Under the pieces are notes generated by a model. The model was not told the origin of the DNA, ran no database searches, and saw only the letters and a list, made by a program, of their open reading frames with translations. The position numbers and the translations under genes were made by a program. A DNA stretch of 64,000 bases, taken from NCBI GenBank assembly GCA_029465975.1, contig CM055756.1, forward strand, positions 124,001 through 188,000, in the 5' to 3' direction. Positions 1 through 10,393 of this stretch are shown one piece after another. Positions within the stretch are counted from its first letter, which is position 1; each line of letters starts with the position of its first letter. The stretch comes from Dallia pectoralis (lineage: Eukaryota; Chordata; Actinopteri; Esociformes; Umbridae).

Positions 1-1628
1 GTTATCCCATATTCAGATATTAGAATGTGTTGCAGTGTTTTTACAGTTTTTGAAGGCTGATGGGTCGTGTTCATTACAGACTAAAACCGGAAATGGTTTA
101 GATACAAGACAACATTTCTGTCAAACATTGCAAAATGCTTTGAAATGTGTGCAATAATTACCACGACTCATTATCTCAGGTGTGAAAGTTTGAGATTTGA
201 CAAAGAATTAATGGGAAGCCTTGTGCGTGACTAATTTTACCAGGCTCTTGTGTGGTTTGTATTGGTTTCAGGAAGCATACGGTTACCGTTTAACCAAACA
301 GTACATTTTATTCTAACTCAAACTTAGCTTGTAGTGACATACAATGTACTACAAACGTCAAGGTACTGTGTGTGAATGTAAAGAAAAGAATTGACCAGGA
401 AAGTCCCAGCAATATATTGTATTGTCTTATAAAATTATTGAAATTCCTGCCTTCTTTATTTCATGTCTTGGTGATGTGAAGTTGCAATTGCAATTCCTCC
501 TTCAAAATGCCCCTCCATTAAGTTAGATCTTGACCGGCATACCAATTCATAAAGTTTCCCCCGCAGTTCTGTACTGACTGACCACTTAAATAATTGTTTT
601 TATTTTTTAAAGCTATGTACTGTTTTCAAATGTAACATTCCTTTGGAATTGCAGTGGTTTAAATCACTGCATGGTGAAGAGAAACCGGAATGTAAACTTA
701 AGCTGATGCTGTTGTGTGCTCATTGTATAGAGTATGTCTGGGTACAAGGTGCATTCTGAGTGTCAGACTATGAGCAACACCCTTCAAACTCCTATCATAA
801 CAAATGTACGATGTGTTATCAGATTTAGCAAACATAACAAAAAGGTCACTATTCCAGAATGGATTAAAATACAAAATGGGCACTGAAACCTGAAGTGTGA
901 ACCAAGCTTATGACAGTTAATTTAAATGTTTCTTTTATTACATAATATTATTTCTCTAACATGTAACACAATGACAATATAAGCAGCTGTCTATTTACAA
1001 ACGGCATAATGGGGTTATGTAAAGGTGGTGTGTGCTTTATGTACTAATGATAAGTTTGTTGAGAAGGGTTGACAAGGAGTAGAGAAAGTACTGTTCCACC
1101 CAAACCTGACCAAATGCACCTCTTCACCAGCCTGGCTCTAAACAGAAATGCTCTGTTACCTGTACGATGTCCATATTCCAATCTGAAGTTAGAGTTTTAC
1201 AACTCATTTGTTGGGGCTAGACGGGCAACGTAGTGGTCCCTAAGAGCGCAGTGCTTACATTACATACTTCTGATAATAAGAGTACTTAAACCAAAACAAA
1301 AGGTTAAGCATGTATTTTCTGTACATAAGTATTGTAAAATATCCCTTTTGAAAATCGCTGACAATAGTTTTTCTTGGTAGATAGAGACAATAATTTATAG
1401 GACTGGTTGTCTGCTGCTATTGGCCATCTGAGGATCAGGAACATATAGTTCCCTCTTGAATTTCAGACAACATGAGGGAATTACACGTTTTGCCCATAAT
1501 CTCCTGTAAACTGAGTAGGAAAGAGTATGTAGTTGGATCTGGGTTAACCAAACTAGTCCAGTGCTGGGGTGTGGTTCTATCCATTCATGTGGCAGTCTTC
1601 TGAGGATATCCTCTGCCTCTCCAACTCT
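1..1628. other. dnaja3 3' flank / probable 3' UTR, no gene seen
   Basis: AT-rich sequence beyond the last dnaja3 coding exons. The part from about 930 to 1628 probably belongs to the minus-strand dnaja3 3' UTR. I see no coding frame with family resemblance, no RNA gene and no clear repeat on either strand. Confidence 0.45.
934..939 (-). terminator. candidate dnaja3 poly(A) signal
   Basis: A perfect AATAAA on the minus strand, about 690 bp past the short-isoform stop and about 1 kb past the long-isoform stop. Other AATAAA copies on this strand lie at 455-460 and 307-312, so which is used cannot be decided without transcript ends. Confidence 0.3.
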
Positions 1629-1651
1629 TCAGTTCCCAGTGGACCTCTTAC
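1629..1651 (-). CDS. dnaja3: dnaja3 alternative last exon (short Tid1-S-like C-terminus)
   Basis: A good acceptor (pyrimidine-rich tract ending ctgacag) is followed by seven codons. Joined to the phase-1 end of the exon at 4645-4742, it reads G-K-R-S-T-G-N-stop. Human Tid1-S is known to end in KRSTGN in place of the 33-residue long-form tail. Skipping the exon at 1941-2044 here gives 459 residues against 486, the same 27-residue difference as between the human forms (453 and 480). Usage is inferred, but phase, acceptor and peptide all agree. Confidence 0.8.
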
Positions 1652-1940
1652 CTGTCAGTAACATGAAGACAACAGGAGTAGAAAAACTGTATGTATCAAC
1701 ACAACAAGCATAGGATACACTACTCCCCCTCCACATGTTGATCAAACGTAGGACACGGACACTAAGATTATATTACAGTGATAAAACAGTAGACAGCCAC
1801 AAACCAGATAACTAGCTTTTTTTGTGCCATAAACCAGTGCCTCCCAGAGCAGAGATGTTCCAAAAACAATATATTCAAGTGGCAAATGAGGCAACATATT
1901 TTGTAAAACCATGATTAATGTCCTACCTGGTTTGTGACTG

Positions 1941-2044
1941 TCAGGTGGAGCTAAACCATTTCTTTAACTTGGAGACGAACCCCTGCTCACTCTTGCCCTC
2001 TTCCACCTGCTCTGACACCGACTGCTTAGCACCGCTTCCCCCAC
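1941..2044 (-). CDS. dnaja3: dnaja3 exon 10 (long-isoform C-terminus)
   Basis: Encodes residues 453-486 and the TGA stop. It gives a Gly-rich start, an acidic/Gln segment, then GFVSKLKKWFSST, which aligns with the human long-form ending GFLSKLKKMFTS. Acceptor ctgaccag. Confidence 0.93.
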
Positions 2045-5000
2045 CTGGTCAGAAATGTGTACTGTGGGATGCAAGCTTTCGCTAATGCAGTCTTCAGCTG
2101 TGATAAGCTGCTACATGCAGAGCTGAGAACTAATTGTAGACTAAATCAAGGTATATACACTGATAAGACAAAGCAATATGCTTAATCTGATGTTGTACAA
2201 GACCCCTACCAGAAAATATGACTCATTGGAACAGGCAACCTTCTTTCACTGCTCCAAGGTCCAGTTCCAACGCATGCCTGCCCATTGTAGGCTCTTTTAG
2301 GGGTGAACAGGGTTCATCATGTGCAATCTGATTCACTGTGTGTTGACACAGTCCTCTCATTTGAAATTAGGGGACTCTCACCAGTCTCTATATCTAAACT
2401 CTATATCTTGGTTGAACAATAATCTCATCAGTTGGACACTTGGCTGTTCCTCAAAAGTGAGTTTCTCTGTCCTAAAGAAGCATGCCCCATTTAAAAAGTT
2501 CACAACAAAGGACAGCTACAGAACTGACCTCCCTTGACCAACACAAAACACACTGTGAAGTACTGCACTAGGCTCAAACAAGCCCTGTGATATGTAACTT
2601 TTATTACACAATATTATTAACATGTAGCCAGAAACCGATATACTCAGGTAGTTAGGGAAACAAAGGCCCACTACTTTATAAAACAAATTTGCATCCTGTC
2701 ACATTGATTCCAAAAAGTTCTGGGACATCTTGGAGAACAAGCTCACCTCTTCCCAGCGTCCTACGGCCCTAAAATTAGGTAATACTGTCACTACTGATAA
2801 GACCATGATAATAGAGAACGTTAATAAGCATTTCTCTGAAGCCAGCCACGCCTTTCATCAAATTACTCGCCCCCAAGCAAACTGCTCTATAACTCCAACA
2901 GCCACGTGCCCACGCCCCTCTCCACACTTTACCTTCACCCTTATCCAGACAGCCGATGTACTGAAAGAGTTGCCATCTGGACCGCTTTCTTCTAAAATTA
3001 TCTGGTAATATTATTGCTGCCCCCATTAACAGTCCGTTTAACCTTATCTTCTAAAATCCAGAGATTAGAAATCTGCTGCAGTCATTCCCCTGTGCAAAAG
3101 CAAGAGACCATTGACCCCAACTGCTACAAACCAATATCTATCCTAGCCTGTCTCTCCAAAGTTTTTGAAAAACTGGTCAACAAACAGATCGTCAATTATC
3201 TTAAATCCCATCGTATTCTTTCCGCTATGCGATCTGGTTTTCGTTCTGGTTACGGCTTCACTACGGCCATGTTAAAGGTCCTGAACGACATCACAGCTGC
3301 CATTGATAAAAAGCACTACTGTGCAGCAGTTTCCATCCGTCCAAGGCATTTGATTCTTTTAACTATTGTGTTCTTATCAGCAGACTATAGCCTGGGCTTC
3401 TCCTGCGACTGCTTCAGCTGGTTCTCCAACAATCTCTGCGACAGGGTCAAGCGTGTTAAATCAGAGAGCCTTCGGTCTCCATGGGGGTGCCACAGGGTTC
3501 GATTCCCGGGCCGACTATATTCGCTCTCTACATTAACGATGTGGCTCTCGCTGCTGGAGACTCTCAGATTCATCTCTACGCAGATGATACCAAGCCCTTC
3601 GTTAGATACTGTGCTCTCAAATCTCTAGGTGTTTTATGCCATTCAGCATTCCTTCCGAAACCTACAGTTATTACTAAACTCTGGTAATATTAAGTGCATG
3701 CTTTTCATCTGATCTCTACCCACACCTGCCCGTCTAACTAGCATCGCCACGCTAGATGGTCTGAACTAGAATATGTTGATATGTACAAATACTTAGCTGT
3801 CTTGTTAGACAGCCTTCTCTCCTTCTAGCCGCACAGAAACAAACTAAATTCTAAAAGTCCAGAATCGAAGAATAAAAATGACTATTATACCAATGTTCGG
3901 CTTTGGCAATATCATTTTTAGAACTGCCTCCAACTCTCTCTTGAAAAAATTGGATATGATTTACCATAGTGTTACTAATCCTGTCTTAACACTTGCCCGA
4001 TGCTCTTTTTCCTCATATAATATGTGCACACAAATGACCTACCTGCTAGATACACTAAATTTTTTTTTACATTCTGTATAGATACTCCTTTGTATTTTTT
4101 TTATGTAGTTGTTACTGCCATATCAATGCTGCTCAACTGACCTACTTATACCTCGTCCTGTATTATCTTTATATTGACCCCGCCACTTAAACCTGTCTTG
4201 CCAATGCTATTTGCACTCTTGTGTTATGTTTATTTATCGTGTAAATATATGTCGTCCTGCACAGTTTGTCGCCTTATCTTGGCCAGGTCACCGTTGCAAA
4301 TGACAATTTGTTCTTTATCAGCCTACCTGGTTAAATAAATAAAAAATATAAAGGACACGTTTTCAAGAGGATTCGCTGGCGTAGGCTGATGCTACTGTGG
4401 AAAGCACCGTATAGTCAGAATCTATACCATTGATCAAATTCATACAATTATATTTTTTAACAGTTCATACCGTCCACCCCGATGTAGATATATCGTAAAG
4501 TGAAATTGTAAGCGCTCCCATTACTGTAACAGGTCACCTCTCGGTTTACCTTGCTATTACTACTCACTCATAATGTGACGTAATGTCACACCGTCTTTGA
4601 AGGAAGTTAGGCATTTAATGTTGCTCCCGCTACTGTATGTCTACCTGTGGCAGTGCTGGTGATACCATTGGTTGTCCCCTCCACGTCCGCCTCGTCTTCT
4701 GCATAACTCATAATGAGAGCCCTCTGTCTGTCTGTCAGAATCCTGTAACAGACACACAGTGAAAAATTAGCGGTTTAGACGAACCGCAGCCGACTAGGTT
4801 TTTATGCAAGGCTTTAAAAGGATACAGAGGGTTTAGCTTCAACGGTGTTCAACTTACTTTGGGACGCGAATTTTCACGTGGACATAATGATCTCCGTATC
4901 CATATCCACTGACCCGCGCGATGCCCTTCCCGCCCAGGAGGATCCGCTGGTCTGTCTGGATCCCAGCAGGGATCTGAAAGAGGATCCACCAATCACGGTT

Positions 5001-8000
5001 ACTTACTGTGTGTCTCACTGAGAGGTTGATGCCTGCCTGCGTGTGTGTGTCCGTCTATCCCCAGGGACTCACCGAGAGATTGACTGTCTCGTAGAGTCCC
5101 TGTGTCCGCACCGTGCCTCCCAGGATGGCCTGAGCCACAGAGATCATGACGTCTGAGTGAATGTCTGCACCCTCTCGTCTGAACACAGGACTCCTCTGGA
5201 CCCGGAATGTGATGAACACCTCCTTCTTCCCCACAGGCATCCTGATGGTCTGACCTTCCTCAACACCTGCAGATCAAACGATGTGGTTGAAACTGATGGG
5301 TTATCAACACAGGCCAGTCTGGCTAGGGAAACAAATTTTGCACTGGTCTAGGTACCTAATGTGAACGTCTAGCTGTTCTGCTTCAAACTGGGTCTGAAAT
5401 CAGTGCTGTGCAATATGTGATAACATAGGTTTCACTAGCCAGACAGATAGCTGAACATTCTCTACACGCCCAGTCTGTCTCAGTCCGTAGTATTTACGCT
5501 GTTATCGTTTGTCCCGGGGAACTAGAGATGTATTCTATGAGTCATCCATGTGAAGCAAAGGTGTCCTGTTAAATCATAAGTGAACCAAAGTCCCTGACCT
5601 TATCCACCCGATTGTGCAGTCGATCTGGATTTTGACTAAAAACCACACCTACTAGGATGGTTCTTGCTTTTTGACCGTTTAAAGCTGAGCATCTGTAGAC
5701 GCACTTTGTGACATTTGCTGATATATGGCTTCATAAAACCCATTTCATTCAGAAGCATTTTAAATCATAAAGCTAAACATGGAGTACACCACTACCTGCT
5801 GGTAGGGATGTAACAATGCACTTGGAGCCAGTTGTCATGACTCATGTCGGTGGAGATGCTAAACCATCCACAATACACATTTTGACCACCAGGGGCACTG
5901 AAGCTGTATACTTGTAACATTAAAGTTGTAACATAAAGTTGTAACATTAAACAGTAGCAAACATGGCGGTAGCAAGTGTACATTTTGGCATTCAAATCAA
6001 ACCTGTGGTAGATTTTGGCTTTCCGAAGACTAAAAACTAAAGCGTGAAGAGGTAACAGACAAAAAAAACCTGTGTGCAGATAGAGCATGAAGATGCTAAT
6101 ATACAATAATAGCACAACAAACATGATAAAGAGTACAAATCACTCCATAGTGAGAAGCTCCAGTTAACTCAGTCTGTAAAAAGCTATTGATAGGCCAAAC
6201 CACAATGACCGCCATATTTGCAGCCCCACTCGGGGCAACGTGTGCAAAGAAGACCCCAGAGATCACAAGAGGCATCTGTGTTTTTATGGCAAAAGATATG
6301 GGGCCGTTTTCGTCGTAGAAAATAAATCATATTTGTGTTCAAATTTGAAACATCCATTTCTTCTAACAGTTGTCCACTCAAGTACTGGAAAGAGAATGCT
6401 ATGCTGTACCTACTGCTCTCCAGTATAACAAAAGCATACCTCTCCAAACCAGCCTCTCTGTCCTTAGTTAAAGTTTTATTTCATCAGCTGTGTTTTGTTA
6501 TTTGACTATTTGACAAGGCATATCAAGTTCACTAAGAAATGTGCAGCATTGTGTGAGAAATAATGAAAGAACACTTACTTAAATCTCATTTTATAAAATT
6601 AAATTGTGGGAAAAACGTATCGCGACATCAGTATCGTGAATCATATTGCATTGTGACTTGAGTAAATTGTTCTGTCTACCTGCTGGGACCGGCACCATAA
6701 CTGTCCTCTTCTGCCGGGTCTGTCCAGTACCGTTACAGGTTTTACACGGCGTGGAGATCACAGTGCCCTTACCACTGCAGCGGCGACACGTCGACCGCAT
6801 CACAAAGGGCCCAGTGTTCACAGTCTCCTGCATGAGGCGAATCACACACACACAATAAAAAAAACACACAGATGACTCCCTACTTCATTAGGTATTTGCC
6901 TCCACCGTGGCGTGTGTACACCTCACTGCTTACCATGCCTGACCCGTTACAGTGATGGCAGTGCACAACCTTTGTACCCGGCTCGCTCCCCTTGCCTTCA
7001 CAGCGCTGGCAGCTGGCATCAGTGTGGAACGACATCTCTTTATTGACACCTTTAGCAGCTTGGGTGAAGGTCAGATCCATGATGAACTGCAAGAAGAAGC
7101 CAACAGTGAGTCTTATATTCAAGACTCCAAGGATTTTTTTCCCCTGTTTTGACTACTGGCGTGGGCACACATGACAAATCCCCATGTTTACAAATCACAA
7201 AACACAAATAGGGCAGTCCAGGTGTTGTGTGGTTTTCATTAATACCCTTTCCTTGCCCATCGTTTTCTTACCAATTAGGTGTTCATGTGTTTTGGTGAGT
7301 TTACAATCAATTATGTAAGACCAAACCTCAAATCTAAATACGTAGTTTATGGGGATGTTTATAGTGTCAGTGGCATGGTGTTAATGGAAGAAGAGAATAC
7401 AAATATTCACACAATAAAGCTTTGTATGCATTCTGGCAATAGCAATTTCGAACATAAAACATGTGTTCATATGAATTGGTTATATTGGCTACACAGGCCT
7501 ATAGCCAGGCATATCTATCATCAGTTTTAACTTCCTCTTCGTCTCTTTAAGCAGTATGACACCAGAATGAAATACCTCTTCAGGCTGGTCAAATATTGCA
7601 TTGAAATCGCCAAATCCGCGGCTTCCGGAGAATTCTCCAAAGATCTTTCTAAACAGCTCCTCTGGATCCACACTGCTAGTTTGTCCACTCCAGTACTGTT
7701 GATGTCCACCGCCGCCACCTGACTGACTTGCTTCAAACCCTGCAGCCCCATATGTGTCATACTGCTTCCTCTTCACTTCATCGCTCAGCACCTAAGCAGA
7801 GCAGAAAGTGAAACTGGGTATTCCAATAAGACAAGGCCAGCTACATCATAACCTGAAGACAAACAGTTATGGTGTCTTGTTTATTTAATATAGGGACAAT
7901 TTCTTCAAGAGTACATGAAAACCATTGTTTTTTTTACTTTTGCCACACCTATGCTAAAAATGCTCCCCCTCCTATAATCACATTCATACAATTTGTGCAC

Positions 8001-9781
8001 ACTTATGACCTACCTGCCAGATACACTTTGATTGTACATTCTCTACATAGACTCTTTTGTATTTCATATAGTTGTTATTGTGTCAATGCTGCTCAACGGA
8101 CCCAATTATACCTCACCCTGTATTGACTGTATATTGACTCTCCACTCTGTCCTGTATTGCCATGTAGAATCCCACTGCTATTTGCACAAAAAAATGTGTA
8201 CACCAATGACTGCACCAGCCCCTCACCCACCACCACTGGACTCAAATATCTGCCGATACTGTGATTATTGATAATGTTAACCATCCCAATGCTGGGGCAC
8301 ACTTTGTCCAGTGTTGTGCCTTTAACCTCCTCCACCTCAATGCCCGGAAAACTAAAGTTGTAATAGGTAACTACGAAACCCCATCATTAACAATAACAAA
8401 ACAGTGGAAATTGTAGACAGCTTCAAATATCTTGGACAAACAACTCAGCTTTAAGCAGCATATAAAGTACATTTGAAAAAGAAGCTAGCGAAGACTATCA
8501 GCCGTTAGTAGGCTCAAAAGACTAGGTCGCCTCCCATCTCCTTATACTGTTGTATCAGTACTGTTGTTGAGTAATGACATATATGAAGTACAATGTTGAT
8601 TGTAAAGTACAGTGTGGTACCTTGGAACAATGAAGTCAAATTGTAATCTTAAGAGTCAAACCTCATAAGCTTCAGCCAGCTGAGCAAATTTCTCCTTTGC
8701 CTTAGGGTCTTCTTTGTTGGTGTCAGGATGATACTTCTTGGCCATCTGAAATGGAACAACAAACAATCACCTTCAGTGTGACTTGACAGCATAAGATTAA
8801 TATAGAAAGTCAAGGAAGTAATCAGTAAATAGTTTATTTACACACCTGGTAATATGCTTTTTTGATCTCTTTCTGACTGGCAGTGCGTGGTACCCCCAAT
8901 ACTGTGTATAAGTCCTGTTTGTTGGAGGCAGAGGAACTTGTGTGGAAAGACAGGGTCCAGAGAACAGGGGGCGTTTTGACACCTGAACCTACAGAAAATA
9001 GCATTTGAGTTGTCTAGGACATCAGATTGTTGGCCACTGTTTTCTTAATTCTGAAGTTGTATCTTCTTTCCATGTACTATTACATGGCTGCCATTTAATC
9101 ACACATCCATCTGAGAACTCAAACACAATATGCAACTCGTTGTTTTCTTTACGACTAGAAATCAACTCTTGTCTTAACCTGGGATGTTTCTAGCAAACAC
9201 CAGTTGGCATTAAACCAGGGATAAAGAATATTCAGCGACTTCAACAAACCGCGTTTGACTGTACGGGAAGACATTCATGATAGCTCGGTCACGACGATTT
9301 GTGCAGCTTTGTACAATAAGTGGCTACGCAAGTACCAATTAACATTAACCGCTCGAGCAATTTGAATGCGTACCACTACAAGCTAGCTAACCTCTAGTAA
9401 TTTAAGTTATGTAATAATATCCATTTCCCGTGTCATTTGAAAATGTCATATAGTGTATTTATTTGGTTCAATGTTAAGTGTCTACAGCGGACCGCACACA
9501 ATCAGTTGTGTTCAGAAGGTACATAGACCAGCTTAACATGCTAGTAAGGCCGTCACTCTGGGTGCAGTTCTCTCACCAGAAAGTCCTCCCAATGTCAACG
9601 CATTCCCCAAGCCACCATATAATGCATTGTCTCTCTGCCATATTCTCTTCACCGGCAAAGTCGAAAGACTTCTGGCCCAACCATATGAAGAAACGGTTAC
9701 AAGAGAGCTAGCGCAACTGTGACCTGAGGACACAACCACGCTTATCCAGCGTGTAGACTGCCGGACTGCTGACGCCGCCAT
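1941..9781 (-). CDS. dnaja3: dnaja3, mitochondrial DnaJ/Hsp40 co-chaperone (Tid1), whole gene
   Basis: Co-chaperone that stimulates mitochondrial Hsp70 (mortalin) in the matrix. Ten exons (minus strand): 9577-9781, 8846-8988, 8662-8745, 7576-7791, 6934-7086, 6680-6827, 5073-5266, 4858-4973, 4645-4742, 1941-2044. All splice sites are GT-AG and phases are consistent, giving 486 aa (human 480). Domain order: basic, Ser-rich mitochondrial presequence (about 1-90); J-domain from residue 94 with HPD at 122-124; Gly/Phe-rich linker (about 160-205); four CxxCxGxG zinc motifs at 242, 259, 281 and 295; C-terminal substrate-binding beta domains; and a tail ending LKKWFSST. The start at 9781 matches the human MAA...STRW beginning; an in-frame ATG at 9826 would add 15 residues. 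Introns 9 and 3 hold LINE debris. The gene is head to head with coro7. Teleosts can carry two paralogues, so an a/b suffix is not assigned. Confidence 0.95.
2215..2330 (-). mobile_element. Tc1/mariner transposase scrap
   Basis: The minus strand reads like a decayed Tc1-type transposase around the second catalytic Asp: NPVH, LQWA, NWTLEQ, KKVA and SNES blocks in order, with stops between them. It lies in dnaja3 intron 9 and cannot be functional. The family is assigned from remembered Tc1 consensus, not from a search. Confidence 0.55.
2690..4352 (+). mobile_element. degenerate L2-type LINE (reverse transcriptase plus 3' end)
   Basis: A 5'-truncated non-LTR retrotransposon in dnaja3 intron 9, antisense to the gene. 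The pieces are in order but in shifting frames. An endonuclease/RT linker (FWDILENKL, about 2715-3000) comes first. Then RT blocks KPISILACLSKVFEKLVNKQ (about 3130-3190) and a GVPQGS box near 3483, with LYADD near 3570. The 3' end carries the teleost L2-like signature (cttggccaggtc, then cctacctggttaaataaata) at about 4275-4345. Frameshifts and stops make it dead, although the catalytic YADD residues survive. Confidence 0.85.
4645..4742 (-). CDS. dnaja3: dnaja3 exon 9
   Basis: Residues 420-452: a helix (LTDRQRALIMSYAEDE) matching the human LTSRQQSLILSYAEDE region, then the variable linker. It ends in phase 1, compatible with both the exon at 1941-2044 and the alternative exon at 1629-1651, so it is the branch point of the two isoforms. 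Confidence 0.93.
4858..4973 (-). CDS. dnaja3: dnaja3 exon 8
   Basis: Residues 382-419, part of the second C-terminal beta domain: IPAGIQTDQ, GGKGIAR and GYGYGDHYVHVKIRVP, close to the human sequence. Donor gtaagt in phase 2. Confidence 0.94.
5073..5266 (-). CDS. dnaja3: dnaja3 exon 7
   Basis: Residues 317-381, C-terminal substrate-binding region: MPVGKKEVFITFRVQ, FRREGADIHSD and GLYETVNLS. Acceptor atctgcag, donor gtgagt. Confidence 0.94.
5267..6679. other. dnaja3 intron 6, no feature recognised
   Basis: 1.4 kb of intron. The open frames at 5792-6124 and 6184-6447 (minus) show no family resemblance. There may be old repeat material, but I cannot name any. Confidence 0.5.
6680..6827 (-). CDS. 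dnaja3: dnaja3 exon 6
   Basis: Residues 268-316, with zinc motifs three (CRRCSGKG, 281) and four (CKTCNGTG, 295) and the NTGPFVMRSTC block nearly identical to human. It ends VPVPA, with the next Gly codon split across the junction. Confidence 0.95.
6934..7086 (-). CDS. dnaja3: dnaja3 exon 5
   Basis: Residues 217-267: MDLTFTQAAKGVNKE, then zinc motifs one (CQRCEGKG, 242) and two (CHHCNGSG, 259). Acceptor ttcttcttgcag, donor gtaagc. Confidence 0.95.
7576..7791 (-). CDS. dnaja3: dnaja3 exon 4
   Basis: Residues 145-216: end of the J-domain (VLSDEVKRKQYDTYG), a Gly-rich linker with a five-Gly run, and the conserved VDPEELFRKIFGEF and FDQPEE blocks. Donor gtattt. Confidence 0.94.
7997..8190 (+). 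mobile_element. 3'-end fragment of the same LINE family
   Basis: In dnaja3 intron 3. It matches the LINE 3' region at about 4030-4215 block by block (gacctacctgc, ttgtatttcatatagttgtta, caatgctgctcaac, cctgtatt, gctatttgcac). This shows an independent insertion or a rearranged piece of the same family. Confidence 0.7.
8205..8590 (+). mobile_element. LINE reverse-transcriptase C-terminal fragment
   Basis: The plus strand reads like the part of a LINE RT after the YADD box: NLLHLNARKTKVVIG, then an SFKQHIKYI-like block, then RLKRLGRL, with stops and frame changes. It follows, rather than precedes, the 3'-end fragment at 7997-8190, so the two are not one simple collinear insertion. Confidence 0.6.
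8662..8745 (-). CDS. dnaja3: dnaja3 exon 3 (HPD motif)
   Basis: Residues 117-144: MAKKYHPDTNKEDPKAKEKF then AQLAEAYE. HPD at 122-124 is the Hsp70-stimulating tripeptide and is intact. Confidence 0.95.
8846..8988 (-). CDS. dnaja3: dnaja3 exon 2 (J-domain start)
   Basis: Residues 69-116: presequence end (LSFHTSSSASNKQ, compare human ASFHTSAPLAKED), then DLYTVLGVPRTASQKEIKKA, helix I-II of the J-domain. Acceptor ttttctgtag, donor gtgtgt. Confidence 0.94.
9577..9781 (-). CDS. dnaja3: dnaja3 exon 1 (mitochondrial presequence)
   Basis: Residues 1-68. It begins MAASAVRQSTRW and has Arg, Ser and hydrophobic residues with no acidic residue in the first 40 or so, as expected of a matrix-targeting sequence. 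Donor ggtgag at 9575-9576. The stop of a possible upstream ORF overlaps this ATG by one base. Confidence 0.9.
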
Positions 9782-9988
9782 CACTCCCCAGTAACTACTA
9801 CTGCTGCTACCAAACAGCGACTGCACATGCGCAGACCGAAAGTGGTGTAACGGACATGCGCAGAATCCGCCATCACTCCCCAGTAACTACACTGCTGCTG
9901 CTACCCCATAGATATATACATCTATGCTGCTACCCAACAGCGACTGCGCATGTGCAGACCGAAAGTGGTGTAACGGACATGCGCAGAA
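9776..9988. repeat. tandem duplication with NRF1-like sites
   Basis: Copy 1 (about 9776-9864) and copy 2 (about 9869-9988) share ccatcactccccagtaacta, cagcgactgc and gaaagtggtgtaacggacat. NRF1-like motifs lie at 9822-9834 and 9854-9863 in copy 1, and at 9945-9956 (tgcgcatgtgca) and 9978-9986 in copy 2. Copy 2 has an extra block of about 26 bp containing the small inverted repeat catagat...atctatg (9907-9926). Copy 1 overlaps the dnaja3 start codon, so copy 2 carries a second ATG at 9873. Confidence 0.85.
9781..9873 (-). CDS. possible dnaja3 upstream ORF, 30 codons
   Basis: The duplicated start-codon region gives ATG at 9873 and an open frame of 30 codons. It ends in TGA at 9783-9781, sharing its last A with the dnaja3 ATG (TGATG). 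It only matters if dnaja3 transcription starts upstream of 9873. No protein family is implied; the likely role, if any, is translational control. Confidence 0.4.
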   Translation of the reverse strand: MADSAHVRYTTFGLRMCSRCLVAAVVVTGE

Positions 9989-10333
9989 GTTGTCCACTAG
10001 TAAAGATATTTTATTATAAGATTGCAAACATCCGTAGTAACGAACTTGCAACCGCCTGCACCACCTAAGATTGAGACACTGTCAGCAACACTTTTTTATG
10101 TCCTAAACATTAAAAAACGTACTGATTAAGATAAATAATTTAAAAAGCATAGTGACAGTATTTATTTCACTTCGGTCAATTGTCGTTGATGTAGCTTGTA
10201 TGCAAGGATTTTGATCGATCGTTGAAAACAGCGAGTAGAGACTTTAAACTGGGTTGTGACACTGAGCTGTCAGCTGAAATTATCAACTAGCCAGATATAC
10301 CGGAAGGCACGAAAGTGAATTTAGGAGTCTAAA
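9782..10333. promoter_or_regulatory. head-to-head promoter of dnaja3 and coro7
   Basis: Only 552 bp separate the two start codons, so both genes must be driven from here or from immediately inside the genes. The dnaja3 side has a tandem duplication with four GCGCA/TGCGC motifs. I see no consensus TATA box placed for either gene. NRF1 control would suit dnaja3 as a nuclear gene for a mitochondrial protein; this is inference. Confidence 0.75.
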
Positions 10334-10393
10334 ATGAATCGTTTCAAGACCTCCAAATTTAAAAACACCACCCCGAAGATTGCTAAGAAAGAT
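10334..10393 (+). CDS. coro7: coro7 exon 1
   Basis: Residues 1-20: the short basic N-terminal coronin signature, MNRFKTSKFKNTTPKIAKKD. A at -3 gives a fair start context, and an in-frame TAG lies upstream at 10322-10324. Donor gtgagt. Confidence 0.92.

Noticed and set aside
3014..3687. Reverse-transcriptase-like frames as a possible active gene
   Set aside because: The RT blocks are split across frames with stops; it is a dead LINE even though the YADD box survives.
9856..10068. 70-codon plus-strand frame in the shared promoter
   Set aside because: It lies in duplicated promoter sequence and is not linked to the coro7 frame, which has its own upstream stop.
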